From Mangrovibacterium lignilyticum (GTDB lineage Bacteria > Bacteroidota > Bacteroidia > Bacteroidales > Prolixibacteraceae): a stretch of 64,000 nucleotides of DNA. Of the stretch, positions 8,238 through 18,525 are shown piece after piece. The translations under genes were made by a program, and so were the position numbers. The DNA is taken from positions 637,464 to 701,463 of the forward strand of contig NZ_WKLH01000001.1 in NCBI RefSeq assembly GCF_010882175.1, written 5' to 3'. The notes below the pieces were generated by a model. The model saw only the letters and a list, made by a program, of their open reading frames with translations. It was not told where the DNA came from and ran no database searches. The first letter of the stretch is position 1. The number at the start of each line of letters is the position of its first letter.

Positions 8238-9368
8238 TTAAGCATTAATCATCATTGGCATCAATAACATCAATACATCTTCTTCGTCAAAGTCTTTTTC
8301 AGCGGGCAATAACAAGCCGGCACGTGTCGGATCCGATAATTCAACGCGAACTTCAGCGGAACTGATGTTTGCCAGAATCTCCTGCAGGAAAGTTGATTTG
8401 AAACCGATTTCGATTTCTTCGCCTTCGTACTGACATTTCATGCGTTCAACAGCCGAAATTGAGAAATCGACATCCTGTGCCGAAACCACCAATTGGTTGT
8501 CGTCAATATGAAATTTAATAAGGTTGCTGGCTTGGTTCGCAAATACAGATACCCGTTTAATGATATTGTAGAATTCCAACCGGTCAACCACCAGCTTATT
8601 CGGGTTGTTTGTAGGAATAACAGAGTTGTAGCTTGGGTAGTTTCCTTCAACCAAACGACAAATCAATTTGAAGTTACTCAAGGTGAAAAAAGCGTTCTTT
8701 TCGTCGAACTGCAATTTCACATCGTAGTCTTCTTTTACCAATAAGTTTTTCAACAACGCAGCCGGCTTTTTAGGCAGAATAAACGATGATTCCACTTCAG
8801 CTTTAGCATCACTGCGTTTGTACCGAACCAATTTGTGGGCATCGGAAGCCACAAAAGTAAGGTCGTTGTTACCAAGTTCCATAAAGATCCCGTTCATCAC
8901 CGGACGCAATTCATCGTCGGCAGTAGCAAACAACGTTTTGATAATACCAGTTTGCAACACATCGTGCGGCACCTGGATTGTTGATGCCGAAGCTTCGTTC
9001 AATTCAGGCAGTTGCGGAAACTCATCACCATCTTGTCCGACAATGCTGAACTTTCCGTTTTCAGAATAAATATCAATCCCAAAAGTGTCCATATCAAATT
9101 TGAAGGTCAGCGGTTGGTCCGGAAATTCTTTCAGGGTATCGTTCAGCAATTTGGCCGGAACAGCAATATCCCCGTTTCCTTCCGTGTTGTCCAGTTCAAT
9201 ACTGGTAATTAGTGTTGACTCCAAATCTGAAGCAGTAACCGTCAAACGGTTATCTTCCAGCTGAAATAAATAATTATCCAAAATGGGTAATGTATTCTTC
9301 GAACTAATCACTTTACTGATCGCATTCAAGTGACTAAGTAATTCGGTACTGGAAACAACAAATTTCAT
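8238..9368 (-). CDS. dnaN: DNA polymerase III subunit beta (sliding clamp)
   Basis: A 376-residue protein matching DnaN in full, with three clamp domains. It opens MKFVVSSTELLSHLNAISKV and carries FEQxxP-type core features such as SRDNTLPI-like SSKNTLPILDNYLF, the middle LVRYKRSD and the C-terminal DPTRAGLLLP. The C-terminus ends VLMLLMPMMINA, matching the usual LLMPMRL ending of clamps. The homodimer ring tethers polymerase III to DNA. It is not next to dnaA here, which is common in this phylum. Single gene with its own terminator. Confidence 0.97.
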   Translation of the reverse strand: MKFVVSSTELLSHLNAISKVISSKNTLPILDNYLFQLEDNRLTVTASDLESTLITSIELDNTEGNGDIAVPAKLLNDTLKEFPDQPLTFKFDMDTFGIDIYSENGKFSIVGQDGDEFPQLPELNEASASTIQVPHDVLQTGIIKTLFATADDELRPVMNGIFMELGNNDLTFVASDAHKLVRYKRSDAKAEVESSFILPKKPAALLKNLLVKEDYDVKLQFDEKNAFFTLSNFKLICRLVEGNYPSYNSVIPTNNPNKLVVDRLEFYNIIKRVSVFANQASNLIKFHIDDNQLVVSAQDVDFSISAVERMKCQYEGEEIEIGFKSTFLQEILANISSAEVRVELSDPTRAGLLLPAEKDFDEEDVLMLLMPMMINA

Positions 9369-9507
9369 TGATATTCTCTTTTAGTTTGACTTATCGTATT
9401 TCTTATACTGAAGCGGAAATTCAAGCTTATCCGCGTCGTGAATACACGAATATACAAACTTTGCTTTGGTTTCACGATCTTTTATATTCACAATTTATAC
9501 AAAGTAA

Positions 9508-11919
9508 TTAACTACGATATTTCCGAATTCGGACGAGCTGAAAAATGAGTCCGAACAAGAGGATGAAAACCAGTGGCCCAGCGACATTTAACACCTGCCA
9601 AAAGAGCTTTTCCTCGCGCAGTCGAACCTTGTCGAGCAGCCTGATTTTGAAGACGCGTGAACGTAACTCCATAATCCCGGAATTGTCGCAAAGGTAATTC
9701 AACGCATTAACCAAAAAAGCCTTATTGCCGAAAGTCTGTTTCGAATAGTCATCATATCCAAGCGGCTGCGTGCGTACTTGTCCATCGCGATGCGAAACCT
9801 TATTGGCGATTAAACTTCCATCGGCTAACACCACTATTTTTGCCGGCCTTGAACTTGGCAAAACTGAAATTCCCAATGGATTGAACTCATCAATCATGCG
9901 ATTGGTAAAGCCGGATGGGAAAGTACCTTCGAGCAGCACTCCAACCGGAATGTTTGGCACATGAAACAATTCCCGCGCAGGCGGGCTATTAATACTTTGT
10001 AAGCTTATTTCTTCCGGTGTTCCTACAATACGGCCGTAAGCTGAAGTTTGCAGGATAACCGATTTATGGATTTGCGCATTCTTGCCCACTGTATCAATCG
10101 AACTGACGAACTCTGATTTCAGCTGATTCAAATTGCGACTAATGACATGATCTTCGGATGGTGTCAACAAAGGCGAATAATACCAGGGTGCCGGTGTAAA
10201 CTTGGGCTGCGAAGCGACCGGCGAAGTGTTCACCGGAATAAGAACGCACTTCACATCCTGCACTAAATCCGGATTCACGCGCACTCCATAGCGAAACAAC
10301 TGGTCCATCAGGTTCAGATCGCGTGGAAAAGCAAGGGTTGTTTCACCACGCCTCAAACTATCGAGGCTCACCTGCACCGGATCAATTAACCACAGCAGGT
10401 TTCCACCACGCATCAAGTACTGATCGAGGTAAAATTTCTCTTGTTCACCAAAAGCTTGCGACGGATCTGCAATGACAACAGCCTTGGGCAAGGTGTCCTT
10501 GGCAAACAATTCTTCTGCCGAGCGGTCTGAAATTCGAAAGTTCTCCGACAATGTTTGCCGGATATCCCAGGTTTCGGCTTCACTCAGCTCTTGCTGTCCG
10601 CTCAAAAATGCAATCTCGTCTTTTTGACCTTGCCGTAATTGCTTAATTGCATTCATCAGTTCAAACTCCAGTGTTTCAATGGAATTATTCAGATTCTCTT
10701 CGGCTGGCAACGAAGGATTGTTCTTCAATAAATCCACTCCAATCAATTGGTCCCGGTAACGCAAAACGGCTCCCGGAAATATGAGTTTGGTTACAGTGCC
10801 CTCCTCTTTCTTTTGTCTCAAATCAGTGGGCTGTAAACCCAACGACACCAGCTGGTTGAAGAACTTATTCCGATCTTCGGCATTTGAAATATCATAAGGA
10901 TCTTTGCGCTCCGACTGAATCCGAACATTTGCCCAGGCATCCATATCCTGAATCTTCTCTTCCGCAGCTTGTTGCAGCTGTCGAAATCCCGAAGGCAAAT
11001 CACCTGCCAGATACAAATCAACTTTTATCGGCGCATCCAATTTCGACAGCAATTCTTTAGAAACCGGCGATAGACTATAGCGCTTTTCCGTAGTCAAATC
11101 GATCCGAAAAAACCAAGATGAACCCAGCATAAAAATGACAATAATCGCCGCAAACAATGCAACTGTTTTTTGCAATTGTCTTTTTAGTTTTTGCTGCTGA
11201 CGGCGCAACAACAAGCTGGTCACCACCAACACAAACCCGGTAATCAAAACAAAGTACAAAACATCTCGAGAGTCAACGACTCCCCTGCTCACCGAATCGT
11301 AATGCTGACTGATTCCTAAATTCAGGAAAAAGGATTTCACCGGCAAAGACACATCCATGGCGGCTATAAAATCGAAACCTGAGTAAAAGAAAAAGCACAA
11401 AAACAGGGCGGTGATAAAAGCAAATACAGGGTTATCTGTCAATGAGGACGCCAATATGCCTAAAGCAACATACAAGGTGGCCAGCAAAAACAAGCCAATA
11501 AAAGAGCCCCAGGCAGCACCGCTGTCCCAGTTCCCCACCGGACTCCCTAAACTATAAATTGAATAGAAATAAATTAAAGTTGGCAACAGGCAAACCGCGA
11601 CGAGAAAAAGCCCCGCCAGGTATTTGGCCCACACCAGTTGCAATAACGAATAAGGTCGCGTAATTAATATCTCGAGGGTTCCCAAACGCTTCTCTTCCGC
11701 AAACAGACGCATGGTCAACGCAGGCACAAGGAATAAAAAGATCCAGGGAGCCAGCGAAAAATACGGATTGAGCGAGGCATAACCATTTTCGAGCAAATTG
11801 TAGTTGCCCGGGAAAACCCATAAAAACAAACCGTTGGCAATGAGAAAAACAAAAGCGACCAAATAGCCGGTTATGGAACCGAAGAAGCTTGTAATTTCTT
11901 TCCTAAACAGACTAAACAT
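9508..11919 (-). CDS. GldF-GldG fusion: ABC-2 permease joined to gliding/ABC auxiliary protein
   Basis: An 803-residue protein combining what are usually two genes. Residues 1-240 are an ABC-2 permease like GldF (MFSLFRKEITSFFGSITGYL, MRLFAEEKRLGTLEILITRP, six helices). A basic linker KLKRQLQKTVAL leads to a membrane helix. From about 270 the GldG-like periplasmic part begins (DLTTEKRYSLSPVSKELL), with a GIFT-type domain and a last membrane helix near 775-795. In gliding Bacteroidota GldA/F/G form an ABC complex needed for motility. No GldA ATPase is in the window, so the partner must be encoded elsewhere. Many non-gliding relatives also carry it, so motility is not implied. Confidence 0.88.
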   Translation of the reverse strand: MFSLFRKEITSFFGSITGYLVAFVFLIANGLFLWVFPGNYNLLENGYASLNPYFSLAPWIFLFLVPALTMRLFAEEKRLGTLEILITRPYSLLQLVWAKYLAGLFLVAVCLLPTLIYFYSIYSLGSPVGNWDSGAAWGSFIGLFLLATLYVALGILASSLTDNPVFAFITALFLCFFFYSGFDFIAAMDVSLPVKSFFLNLGISQHYDSVSRGVVDSRDVLYFVLITGFVLVVTSLLLRRQQQKLKRQLQKTVALFAAIIVIFMLGSSWFFRIDLTTEKRYSLSPVSKELLSKLDAPIKVDLYLAGDLPSGFRQLQQAAEEKIQDMDAWANVRIQSERKDPYDISNAEDRNKFFNQLVSLGLQPTDLRQKKEEGTVTKLIFPGAVLRYRDQLIGVDLLKNNPSLPAEENLNNSIETLEFELMNAIKQLRQGQKDEIAFLSGQQELSEAETWDIRQTLSENFRISDRSAEELFAKDTLPKAVVIADPSQAFGEQEKFYLDQYLMRGGNLLWLIDPVQVSLDSLRRGETTLAFPRDLNLMDQLFRYGVRVNPDLVQDVKCVLIPVNTSPVASQPKFTPAPWYYSPLLTPSEDHVISRNLNQLKSEFVSSIDTVGKNAQIHKSVILQTSAYGRIVGTPEEISLQSINSPPARELFHVPNIPVGVLLEGTFPSGFTNRMIDEFNPLGISVLPSSRPAKIVVLADGSLIANKVSHRDGQVRTQPLGYDDYSKQTFGNKAFLVNALNYLCDNSGIMELRSRVFKIRLLDKVRLREEKLFWQVLNVAGPLVFILLFGLIFQLVRIRKYRS

Positions 11920-11965
11920 ATATCTGGGGTTGATTTGAAGATGAACGAAGATAGAAAAAGTCGGC

Positions 11966-13090
11966 TTACGACTGAAGCTTTTTCACAATCAATTGAGCCG
12001 CCCGGGCTGAAGCGCCTTCACCACCTAATTTCTTGTGCAACTCTTCGTAGCTGGCCGCAATTTGTTCGCGACATTCATTATTTTCTAAAACGCGCTTCAG
12101 CTCTTTGCGAATGTTAGCCACAGTACAGTTATGCTGCAGTAATTCAGGAACGGCCATCCGCTGCAAAATAATATTCACCAACGACACCCATTTAATCCCC
12201 AAAAAGAATTTGCCAATCGCAAAGAGCAATGCTCCTCCTCCCATGCGGTAACAAACCACTTGCGGACAACGCAAAATAGCGGTTTCCAATGTCACAGTTC
12301 CGGATGCTGAAAGTGCGGCATCAGCCATCTGTAAAACTTCGTAGGTTCTGTCTCGCAGTACATTAACCTGGTAACCATTGACTAACCCGATGTATACATG
12401 ATCGGGAATATTGGGGGCAGCTGTAATAACAACCTGATGAGAACTGATTGAATTGACCGCCTTCAACATACGTGGCAACAGCGATTTAATCTCTTGCATG
12501 CGACTCCCCGGGACCAAGGCCAGCACGGGTTTCTCATTCAAATTATTTTCAGCACAAAACTCATCGAACGGCTTTTCAACCCGTTTTTCGAGAACGGCAT
12601 CGAGAACCGGATTACCAACATAATTGACCTTGTAACCGAACTTGGCGTAGAATTCAGTCTCGAACGGGAAAATAGTGAACATTTCATCGACCAGCTCTTT
12701 AATTTGCTTCACTCTTTTCGACTTCCAAACCCACACTTTGGGTGATATATAATAATAGACCTTGATTCCCATCGCTCGGGCAAATTTGGCCATCCGAAGA
12801 TTGAACCCGGGATAATCAACCAAAATCAATACATCGGGATGAAAATCGTTCAAATCTTGCTCGCACTGTTCAAAGTTCCGCTTTATTGCCCTCAGATTCA
12901 ACAAAACAGGAATGAAGCCCATGAAGGACATTTCCCGATAATGTTTCATCAGCTGCATCCCTGACCGTTCCATCAGTTCACCACCAAACCCCCGAATCTC
13001 AGCCAGGGGATCGGCTTTCACCAATTCTTTAATCAGGTTTGACGCATGTAAATCACCCGACGCTTCGCCGGCAATAAAGAAGTATTTCAT
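11966..13090 (-). CDS. lpxB: lipid-A-disaccharide synthase
   Basis: A 374-residue GT19 glycosyltransferase. It joins UDP-2,3-diacylglucosamine and lipid X to give the lipid A disaccharide at the inner face of the inner membrane. It opens KYFFIAGEASGDLHASNLI, the LpxB hallmark, followed by GFGGELMERSGM, YYISPKVWVWKS, FPFETEFY, ALVPGSRMQEI and ASGTVTLETAI. The ATG at 13090 gives this exact start; an in-frame extension to 13117 adds nothing conserved. It shares its strand with surE and the small membrane gene, a common Bacteroidota neighbourhood. Confidence 0.96.
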   Translation of the reverse strand: MKYFFIAGEASGDLHASNLIKELVKADPLAEIRGFGGELMERSGMQLMKHYREMSFMGFIPVLLNLRAIKRNFEQCEQDLNDFHPDVLILVDYPGFNLRMAKFARAMGIKVYYYISPKVWVWKSKRVKQIKELVDEMFTIFPFETEFYAKFGYKVNYVGNPVLDAVLEKRVEKPFDEFCAENNLNEKPVLALVPGSRMQEIKSLLPRMLKAVNSISSHQVVITAAPNIPDHVYIGLVNGYQVNVLRDRTYEVLQMADAALSASGTVTLETAILRCPQVVCYRMGGGALLFAIGKFFLGIKWVSLVNIILQRMAVPELLQHNCTVANIRKELKRVLENNECREQIAASYEELHKKLGGEGASARAAQLIVKKLQS

Positions 13091-13317
13091 AAATTGAAAA
13101 TCCGAGTAAGGCTCCAAATGTAACTTTTTAGCGTGAAAGAGCCATCAATGCAAAATGAATTCAAAAGACCGGATGAAACAACGCCACTCCCGAAAACACC
13201 TAATGCCGGGCGATCTGAAAAAAACACGCGTCCCTTCTGCCGTTTCCTTTTAACATTTTATAACGTTAGAAACAGCCTATTTTTTCGGCCAAATACCGAC
13301 AACAAAACCGCGATTTG

Positions 13318-13617
13318 TTACAAAGCTTTGGAGAGTACAACAACAAAGGCATAGAAAAAAGTAGCCATCAGTACGCCGCGTGCAGCCAAATCGTATTTTA
13401 TCCTGTAAAAATGGAGAAACAAGATCAGGTTTGGCAACACGCACAAACTCATGATTTTTAGAAATGCTCCCAGACGCCACAGGCTGACCAGATACTCGCC
13501 AAGTGTAATTTCCCGCTTGCTCAGAAAATACAACACAACAAAAACGACCATCGGCAAAAGCATCGCCAGTGTAAATCCGAAGCTCAATTTATTTCGATTC
13601 TTTCTGGAAGATACCAT
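13318..13617 (-). CDS. small membrane protein of unknown function
   Basis: A 99-residue protein with a basic N-terminus (VSSRKNRNKL) and three hydrophobic segments (about 13-33, 44-66 and 80-98). I do not recognise a family. Its ATG overlaps the last base of the surE stop (TAATG) and an RBS-like GGAGG sits inside the surE end, so it is translationally coupled to surE. Position between surE and lpxB suggests a conserved but uncharacterised envelope protein. Confidence 0.75.
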   Translation of the reverse strand: MVSSRKNRNKLSFGFTLAMLLPMVVFVVLYFLSKREITLGEYLVSLWRLGAFLKIMSLCVLPNLILFLHFYRIKYDLAARGVLMATFFYAFVVVLSKAL

Positions 13618-14378
13618 TAAAACCTCCAGCTTTTCATTTGTTCCAGGGTACTGCCACAAGTCATGTCAACATTGACCGGCACAACCGAAACATAGTGATT
13701 TTCGAGCGCATGCATATCCGTACCAGGTACGTCAGGCTCAAAATTTTTAAAAAATCCACTCAACCAGTAATAATCACGTTGATGGGGATCTTTACGTTTT
13801 TCCAATTCCTCAACCCACTTACCCGAAGTTTGACGACATACTTCGATTCCCTTTACCTCTCCTTGTGGAATATTCACATTCAGACAAGTAAAATGTGGCA
13901 GGCCATTTTCAGCAACCGACTGGAAGATCCGGGCAACCCACATTTTGGCTCGGGTAAAATCAGCATCCGGATCATAATCACAGAGTGAAAATCCGATTGA
14001 GGAAACGCCATGTAAACATCCCTCAATGGCCGCTCCCATGGTCCCGCTATAAATCACACTAATCGAAGAATTTGTGCCGTGATTGATCCCCGACACGACA
14101 AAATCAGGCTGTCGATCCAGCAATTGGTTGAAGCCCATTTTAACACAGTCGACAGGAGTACCGCTACATTTATACAGGGTGTAACCTTCTTCCTCTTCCA
14201 TTTTGGAAGCCCGCAAAGGTTTTCCTGTTGTTATCGCATTCGACATGCCCGACATGGCTGCTTCGGGCGCAATAACAACCACATCGCCAAACAGACGCAT
14301 AACTTCGGTTAGTTCTTTTAATCCTTTGGCGTATATGCCATCATCATTCGTTACCAATATGAGGGGACGATCATTCAT
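13617..14378 (-). CDS. surE: 5'/3'-nucleotidase SurE
   Basis: A 253-residue SurE. It hydrolyses 5'- and 3'-nucleoside monophosphates with a divalent metal. The N-terminus MNDRPLILVTNDDGIYAKGL holds the metal-binding Asp12-Asp13. SGMSNAIT, GTPVDCV, SGINHGTNSS and SGTMGAAIEGC are the other family blocks. The start at 14378 is fixed by this N-terminus and by a -7 box (14404-14411) shortly upstream. First gene of a run with the small membrane protein and probably lpxB. Confidence 0.96.
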   Translation of the reverse strand: MNDRPLILVTNDDGIYAKGLKELTEVMRLFGDVVVIAPEAAMSGMSNAITTGKPLRASKMEEEEGYTLYKCSGTPVDCVKMGFNQLLDRQPDFVVSGINHGTNSSISVIYSGTMGAAIEGCLHGVSSIGFSLCDYDPDADFTRAKMWVARIFQSVAENGLPHFTCLNVNIPQGEVKGIEVCRQTSGKWVEELEKRKDPHQRDYYWLSGFFKNFEPDVPGTDMHALENHYVSVVPVNVDMTCGSTLEQMKSWRF

Positions 14379-14403
14379 TTTTTCAGCATTGTTGAAACGG
14401 AGA

Positions 14404-14411
14404 CAAAGATA
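14404..14411 (-). promoter_or_regulatory. surE promoter -7 box
   Basis: TATCTTTG on the minus strand fits the Bacteroidota TAnnTTTG consensus, 26 bp before the surE ATG. No good -33 TTG was found at 18-20 bp. Confidence 0.5.
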
Positions 14412-14510
14412 AATTAAAGCCTGTGAAATACCTTTTTTGTTCGGAATTAAAAAAGTGTAAGCGAAGAAAACAAGCCTACAGGTGAATTTCCACCTATCAA
14501 ACACCCACAC

Positions 14511-15151
14511 TTCAGCTTCACTTTTGTCAAGAATTCAATTGCAACAATTGCATTTTACTCCAAAATCTTCACCTAAACCGCCGTTGTGTTAAAATATCCT
14601 TAACGAGAATAGATTTTCCGCTATTGCTAAAAGCTGATTTTTGTGAACAAATTAACAAAACATAAAAATGCGATAAAATTTAAACCACAAAACCATCACT
14701 AACAAGCTATTACCACCCAGACATTCGATAAAGACCAAACAAAATCATTTACCGAAGCGATCGAAAAACACCTACACTTTTAATCTTTTTTATTATTTCT
14801 CAAAAATACTTTTGTAATTTTTTTCTAAAGAATTATCTATTAAGTGTATTTATTTTCTAATATTGCTCCCAATAAGTTAATAAAACTTAAATGAAAATTG
14901 ATTTCAAGTCCATCAAAAAGGTACTTAAATGACAAAAATGCGCTGCCCTACATCTTGGAAAAATACAGGACTAGGGGTAATCTTCACAAAACATACCGGA
15001 CCGAAATTGAAAAGAATGATTAAACGCATCAAACAATTATAAATGTCAGAAAGCAATTGAGGAAAACAAATAACAATTAAGGAAAACAACATTACTCTCT
15101 ACTACCAGAATCAGAAGAACAAACGAACAACAAACATTAATTCAATTTTTT
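14511..15151. other. long AT-rich leader region of the SusC gene
   Basis: About 640 bases without a supported gene between divergent surE and susC-like genes. A plus-strand TAnnTTTG match, TACTTTTG at 14807-14814, could be the SusC promoter, leaving an untranslated leader of about 340 nt. The last 100 bases are rich in A and in ACAA words. No clear riboswitch fold was recognised. Confidence 0.5.
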
Positions 15152-18100
15152 ATGGAAAAACCCTTGTTACGATCCCCTCATTTAGGTCTGAAAAGATCTG
15201 TAAAACTAATGATGGTGATTTTGGGCCTGTGCGCTATGACAAATGCGCAAGCTGGCAGCCCGATTGGTGAACAAAACCTCACCGGACAACAGCAAAACCA
15301 AGGAAAAGTCGTTTCCGGCCAAGTATCCGATGCGAATGGTGAAGCACTTTTCGGAGTGGCTGTAGCCATTGAAGGTACTTCTAAAGGCTTAATAACCGAC
15401 TTCGACGGTAAGTTCTCTATTGAAGTTCCTTCGGAAAACAGTGTTCTAATCTTCTCTTTTGTGGGTTATATGACCCAAAAAATTACCGTTGCCGATCAGA
15501 CACAATTAACTGTTGTCATGCCGGAAAATGTACAACAAGTTGATGAAGTTGTTGTTACGGCAATGGGGGTTAAGCGCCAATCAAGAGAACTTGGTTACGC
15601 GATGAGTACCATTTCGGCAAAACAACTGTCTGAAGGTGGTTCAACCAGCTTTGCAACTGCGCTATATGGTAAAGCAGCTGGTGTAAAAATCACGACTGCA
15701 CCCGGTGGTGCAACCAGTGCCAGCAACGTACAAATTCGTGGTATCAACTCACTGAATTACAACCAACAACCTTTATATGTTGTTGATGGTGTTGTAATCC
15801 GGAACGATGCTCAATACGGTGCTGCAGGAGCAAACAACAACAACTACTGGGATGACCAACGTATCCGTGGTAACGGTGCACTGGATATCAATCCAAATGA
15901 TATCGAAAGTCTGAACATCCTAAAAGGTGCCTCAGCAACTGCACTTTACGGTTCTGATGCAGCGAGTGGCGTTATCGTTATCACAACAAAAAAAGGTACA
16001 AAGAAAAAAGGAATGGGCGTTGACTTAACCTACAATCTCTCGGTTGAAGAAGTTGCCTATCTTCCTAAATTCCAAAACACTTACGGACCTGGTTACGACC
16101 GCGCCAACAATATCGCATTGGGAGCGACTGCTGAAGGTTGGGTCGAAGACGCTGATTCTCCATCAGGAGTTCGTCCATACTTCCGTGCTTATGGCTCTTT
16201 TGGTCCTAAAATGGATGGCCGCCAAGTGACCTGGTGGGATGGTTCAACCCGTTCATACTCGGCACAGGAAGATAACTACAAAGATATCTACCGTACCGGT
16301 GTGACTTCAAACTTAAACCTTGCTTTATCTGACAACAGCGAACGTTTGAACTACCGTTTCACGGCTTCGCGCATGGACTACCAGGGAACTCAGGAAGGCA
16401 GTGAACAACAAAAGACCAATTTAGGGTTAACCAGTTCATTGAAACTGGCTGACAACTTAAGTGTTGACGTTTACGCCAACTATGTCAACACCATTACGAC
16501 AAACCGTCCATATCAGTTAGGACAGGTTTTGGGCTCATTCAGCGGATTCTTCAGTAGAACGGAAGATATGTCGGTGATGAAACAACGTTTCCAAACTGAA
16601 GAAGGCTATAAATACGCAACATTTGGTAGCGAACGAACTGACGATGCCTTCAAATATTCAATTCGAGCGACCAACCTGCTTGATTTCTTTTGGAACCAAA
16701 TGAAAAACAAGTATGTGGAAACTGAAAACCGTTTGATTAGCAGCGGTACATTGAACTGGGATATTGCAAAAGATCTTCATTTCCGTGGTCGTGTTGGTAG
16801 TGACTTTACCTCTATTGGAACAGATCAAAAAAGCTATACCGAATACCCGACTGCCTACAACTCATCTTCGAGCAGTAGCGGTGGTTACTCTGTAGCCAGT
16901 GGAAACTACTCTATTCTTTACACCGATGCTTTGTTGTCATATAATAAAAGCTTTGATGACAAATTCGCCTTTACTGTTAGCGGTGGTTTTCAGTCACGCG
17001 ATGAGAGCTACAAAGACCAAAGCTCAGCAACAAAAAACGGGTTAGTTACTGAAAACTGGTTTAGTTTAAGTAACTCATACGGTGTAGCCACAACAAGCTA
17101 CACACGTAAAGAAATGCTGAAATATGCTTACTTGGGAATGTTGAGCATGAGCTACAAAAACTTCTTATTCCTTGAGGGAACTGCCCGCCAGGAATATGCC
17201 TCAACATTGCCTTCTGCTAACAACTCATACTTCTATCCTTCTGTAAACGGTAGTGTTATTTTCAGTGATGTCTTGAATCTGCCGGAATTCTTCAACTACG
17301 GAAAATTCCGTGCTTCATACGGTATTGTTGGTAACGCACCTCCAATGTACGAATCAAACATCTCTTACACTCAAAGTTCGCTGCAAACCATTAACGGTTC
17401 TGTTCCTCAATTATCATTGAGCAGCAACTACGGTAATGCAAACCTAAAAGCTGAGAAGAAAAAGGAATATGAATTTGGATTGGAAACTCAGTTCTTAGAA
17501 AACCGCATTGGCTTAGATGTTAGCTACTATAACAACGTTATCGAAGACCAGATTCTTAACCTGTCAACAGCTGCATCTGTTGGTGCATCAAGCCAGTTGG
17601 TTAACGTAGGTGAAATTGGTAACAGCGGTTTCGAATTAGGCTTAAACACAACTCCAATTTTGAAGAATGGTTTCAGATGGGATGCCCGCTTCAATTTCTC
17701 GATCAACAAAAGTAAAGTGAACTCGTTGGCTAACGGAATTGATGAACTGGTATTTTATACAGCTGAACAATCAGCCATCAAATTGGTAGCCGGCGAAGGC
17801 GATCGTTTAGGTGACATTTACGTGTACGAACGAGCTCAAGATTCAGATGGCAACTACCTGATCAGCGACGATGGCTTGTACATCATCGATAAAACCAAAT
17901 ACGTTAAAGCTGGTAACATCATGCCTAAAGTTGTTGGTGGACTCTCAAACTCATTCTCATACAAAGGTTTCAATCTTGATTTAGCGATCGACTACCGCAT
18001 TGGTGGTAAAATGATTTCACCGAGTATGAAATACATGCGTGGTGCCGGTTTATTGGAAAACTCAATGGACTATCGCGATGCAGAACACGGCGGTTTGAGC

Positions 18101-18508
18101 TATGTTGAAGACGGTGTTACATACAACGACGGTGTATTACTGGATGGTGTTTCTCAATCAACAGGAGAGAAAAACACGACTGTTGTTGAAGCAGCCTATT
18201 ACTACATGAATACCTACGATTGGGGTTCAAGCGCATGGAACAGCGACGGTGCCATTTTCGATAACAGCTACATCAAAATGCGCGAAATCGTGTTGGGCTA
18301 TAAAATCCCAACCAGTATCTCTGAAAAACTGCACCTAAACAACCTTCGCGTATCATTGGTTGGTAGAAACCTTTTCTACATCTGGCGTACATTGGAAAAC
18401 CTCGACCCCGAAGCTCCGCTGGGAACCAAATGGTGGTCACAAGGTATCGACGTAGGTTCAACTGCAGCGTCCAGAAGCTACGGAATTACGTTGAATGCAA
18501 GTTTCTAA
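15152..18508 (+). CDS. SusC/RagA family TonB-linked outer membrane protein
   Basis: An 1118-residue TonB-dependent transporter. A signal peptide (to about residue 34) is followed by a carboxypeptidase-regulatory-like domain (about 50-130, GQVSDANGEALFGVAVAIEG). Next comes a TonB-box-like DEVVVTAMG, a plug domain (about 140-285, with IRGINSLNYNQQPLYVVDGV and LKGASATALYGSDAASGVI), and a 22-strand barrel ending GITLNASF. It should import an oligosaccharide or other large nutrient with the SusD lipoprotein 17 bp downstream. No glycoside hydrolase, peptidase or hybrid sensor is nearby, so the substrate is unknown. Confidence 0.96.
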   Translation: MEKPLLRSPHLGLKRSVKLMMVILGLCAMTNAQAGSPIGEQNLTGQQQNQGKVVSGQVSDANGEALFGVAVAIEGTSKGLITDFDGKFSIEVPSENSVLIFSFVGYMTQKITVADQTQLTVVMPENVQQVDEVVVTAMGVKRQSRELGYAMSTISAKQLSEGGSTSFATALYGKAAGVKITTAPGGATSASNVQIRGINSLNYNQQPLYVVDGVVIRNDAQYGAAGANNNNYWDDQRIRGNGALDINPNDIESLNILKGASATALYGSDAASGVIVITTKKGTKKKGMGVDLTYNLSVEEVAYLPKFQNTYGPGYDRANNIALGATAEGWVEDADSPSGVRPYFRAYGSFGPKMDGRQVTWWDGSTRSYSAQEDNYKDIYRTGVTSNLNLALSDNSERLNYRFTASRMDYQGTQEGSEQQKTNLGLTSSLKLADNLSVDVYANYVNTITTNRPYQLGQVLGSFSGFFSRTEDMSVMKQRFQTEEGYKYATFGSERTDDAFKYSIRATNLLDFFWNQMKNKYVETENRLISSGTLNWDIAKDLHFRGRVGSDFTSIGTDQKSYTEYPTAYNSSSSSSGGYSVASGNYSILYTDALLSYNKSFDDKFAFTVSGGFQSRDESYKDQSSATKNGLVTENWFSLSNSYGVATTSYTRKEMLKYAYLGMLSMSYKNFLFLEGTARQEYASTLPSANNSYFYPSVNGSVIFSDVLNLPEFFNYGKFRASYGIVGNAPPMYESNISYTQSSLQTINGSVPQLSLSSNYGNANLKAEKKKEYEFGLETQFLENRIGLDVSYYNNVIEDQILNLSTAASVGASSQLVNVGEIGNSGFELGLNTTPILKNGFRWDARFNFSINKSKVNSLANGIDELVFYTAEQSAIKLVAGEGDRLGDIYVYERAQDSDGNYLISDDGLYIIDKTKYVKAGNIMPKVVGGLSNSFSYKGFNLDLAIDYRIGGKMISPSMKYMRGAGLLENSMDYRDAEHGGLSYVEDGVTYNDGVLLDGVSQSTGEKNTTVVEAAYYYMNTYDWGSSAWNSDGAIFDNSYIKMREIVLGYKIPTSISEKLHLNNLRVSLVGRNLFYIWRTLENLDPEAPLGTKWWSQGIDVGSTAASRSYGITLNASF

Positions 18509-18525
18509 TTTAAATTTTTACAGAC

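Noticed and set aside
14511-15151. Riboswitch or small RNA in the long SusC leader
   Set aside because: No recognisable conserved fold or terminator/antiterminator pair could be drawn; only AT-rich sequence and a -7 box were seen.
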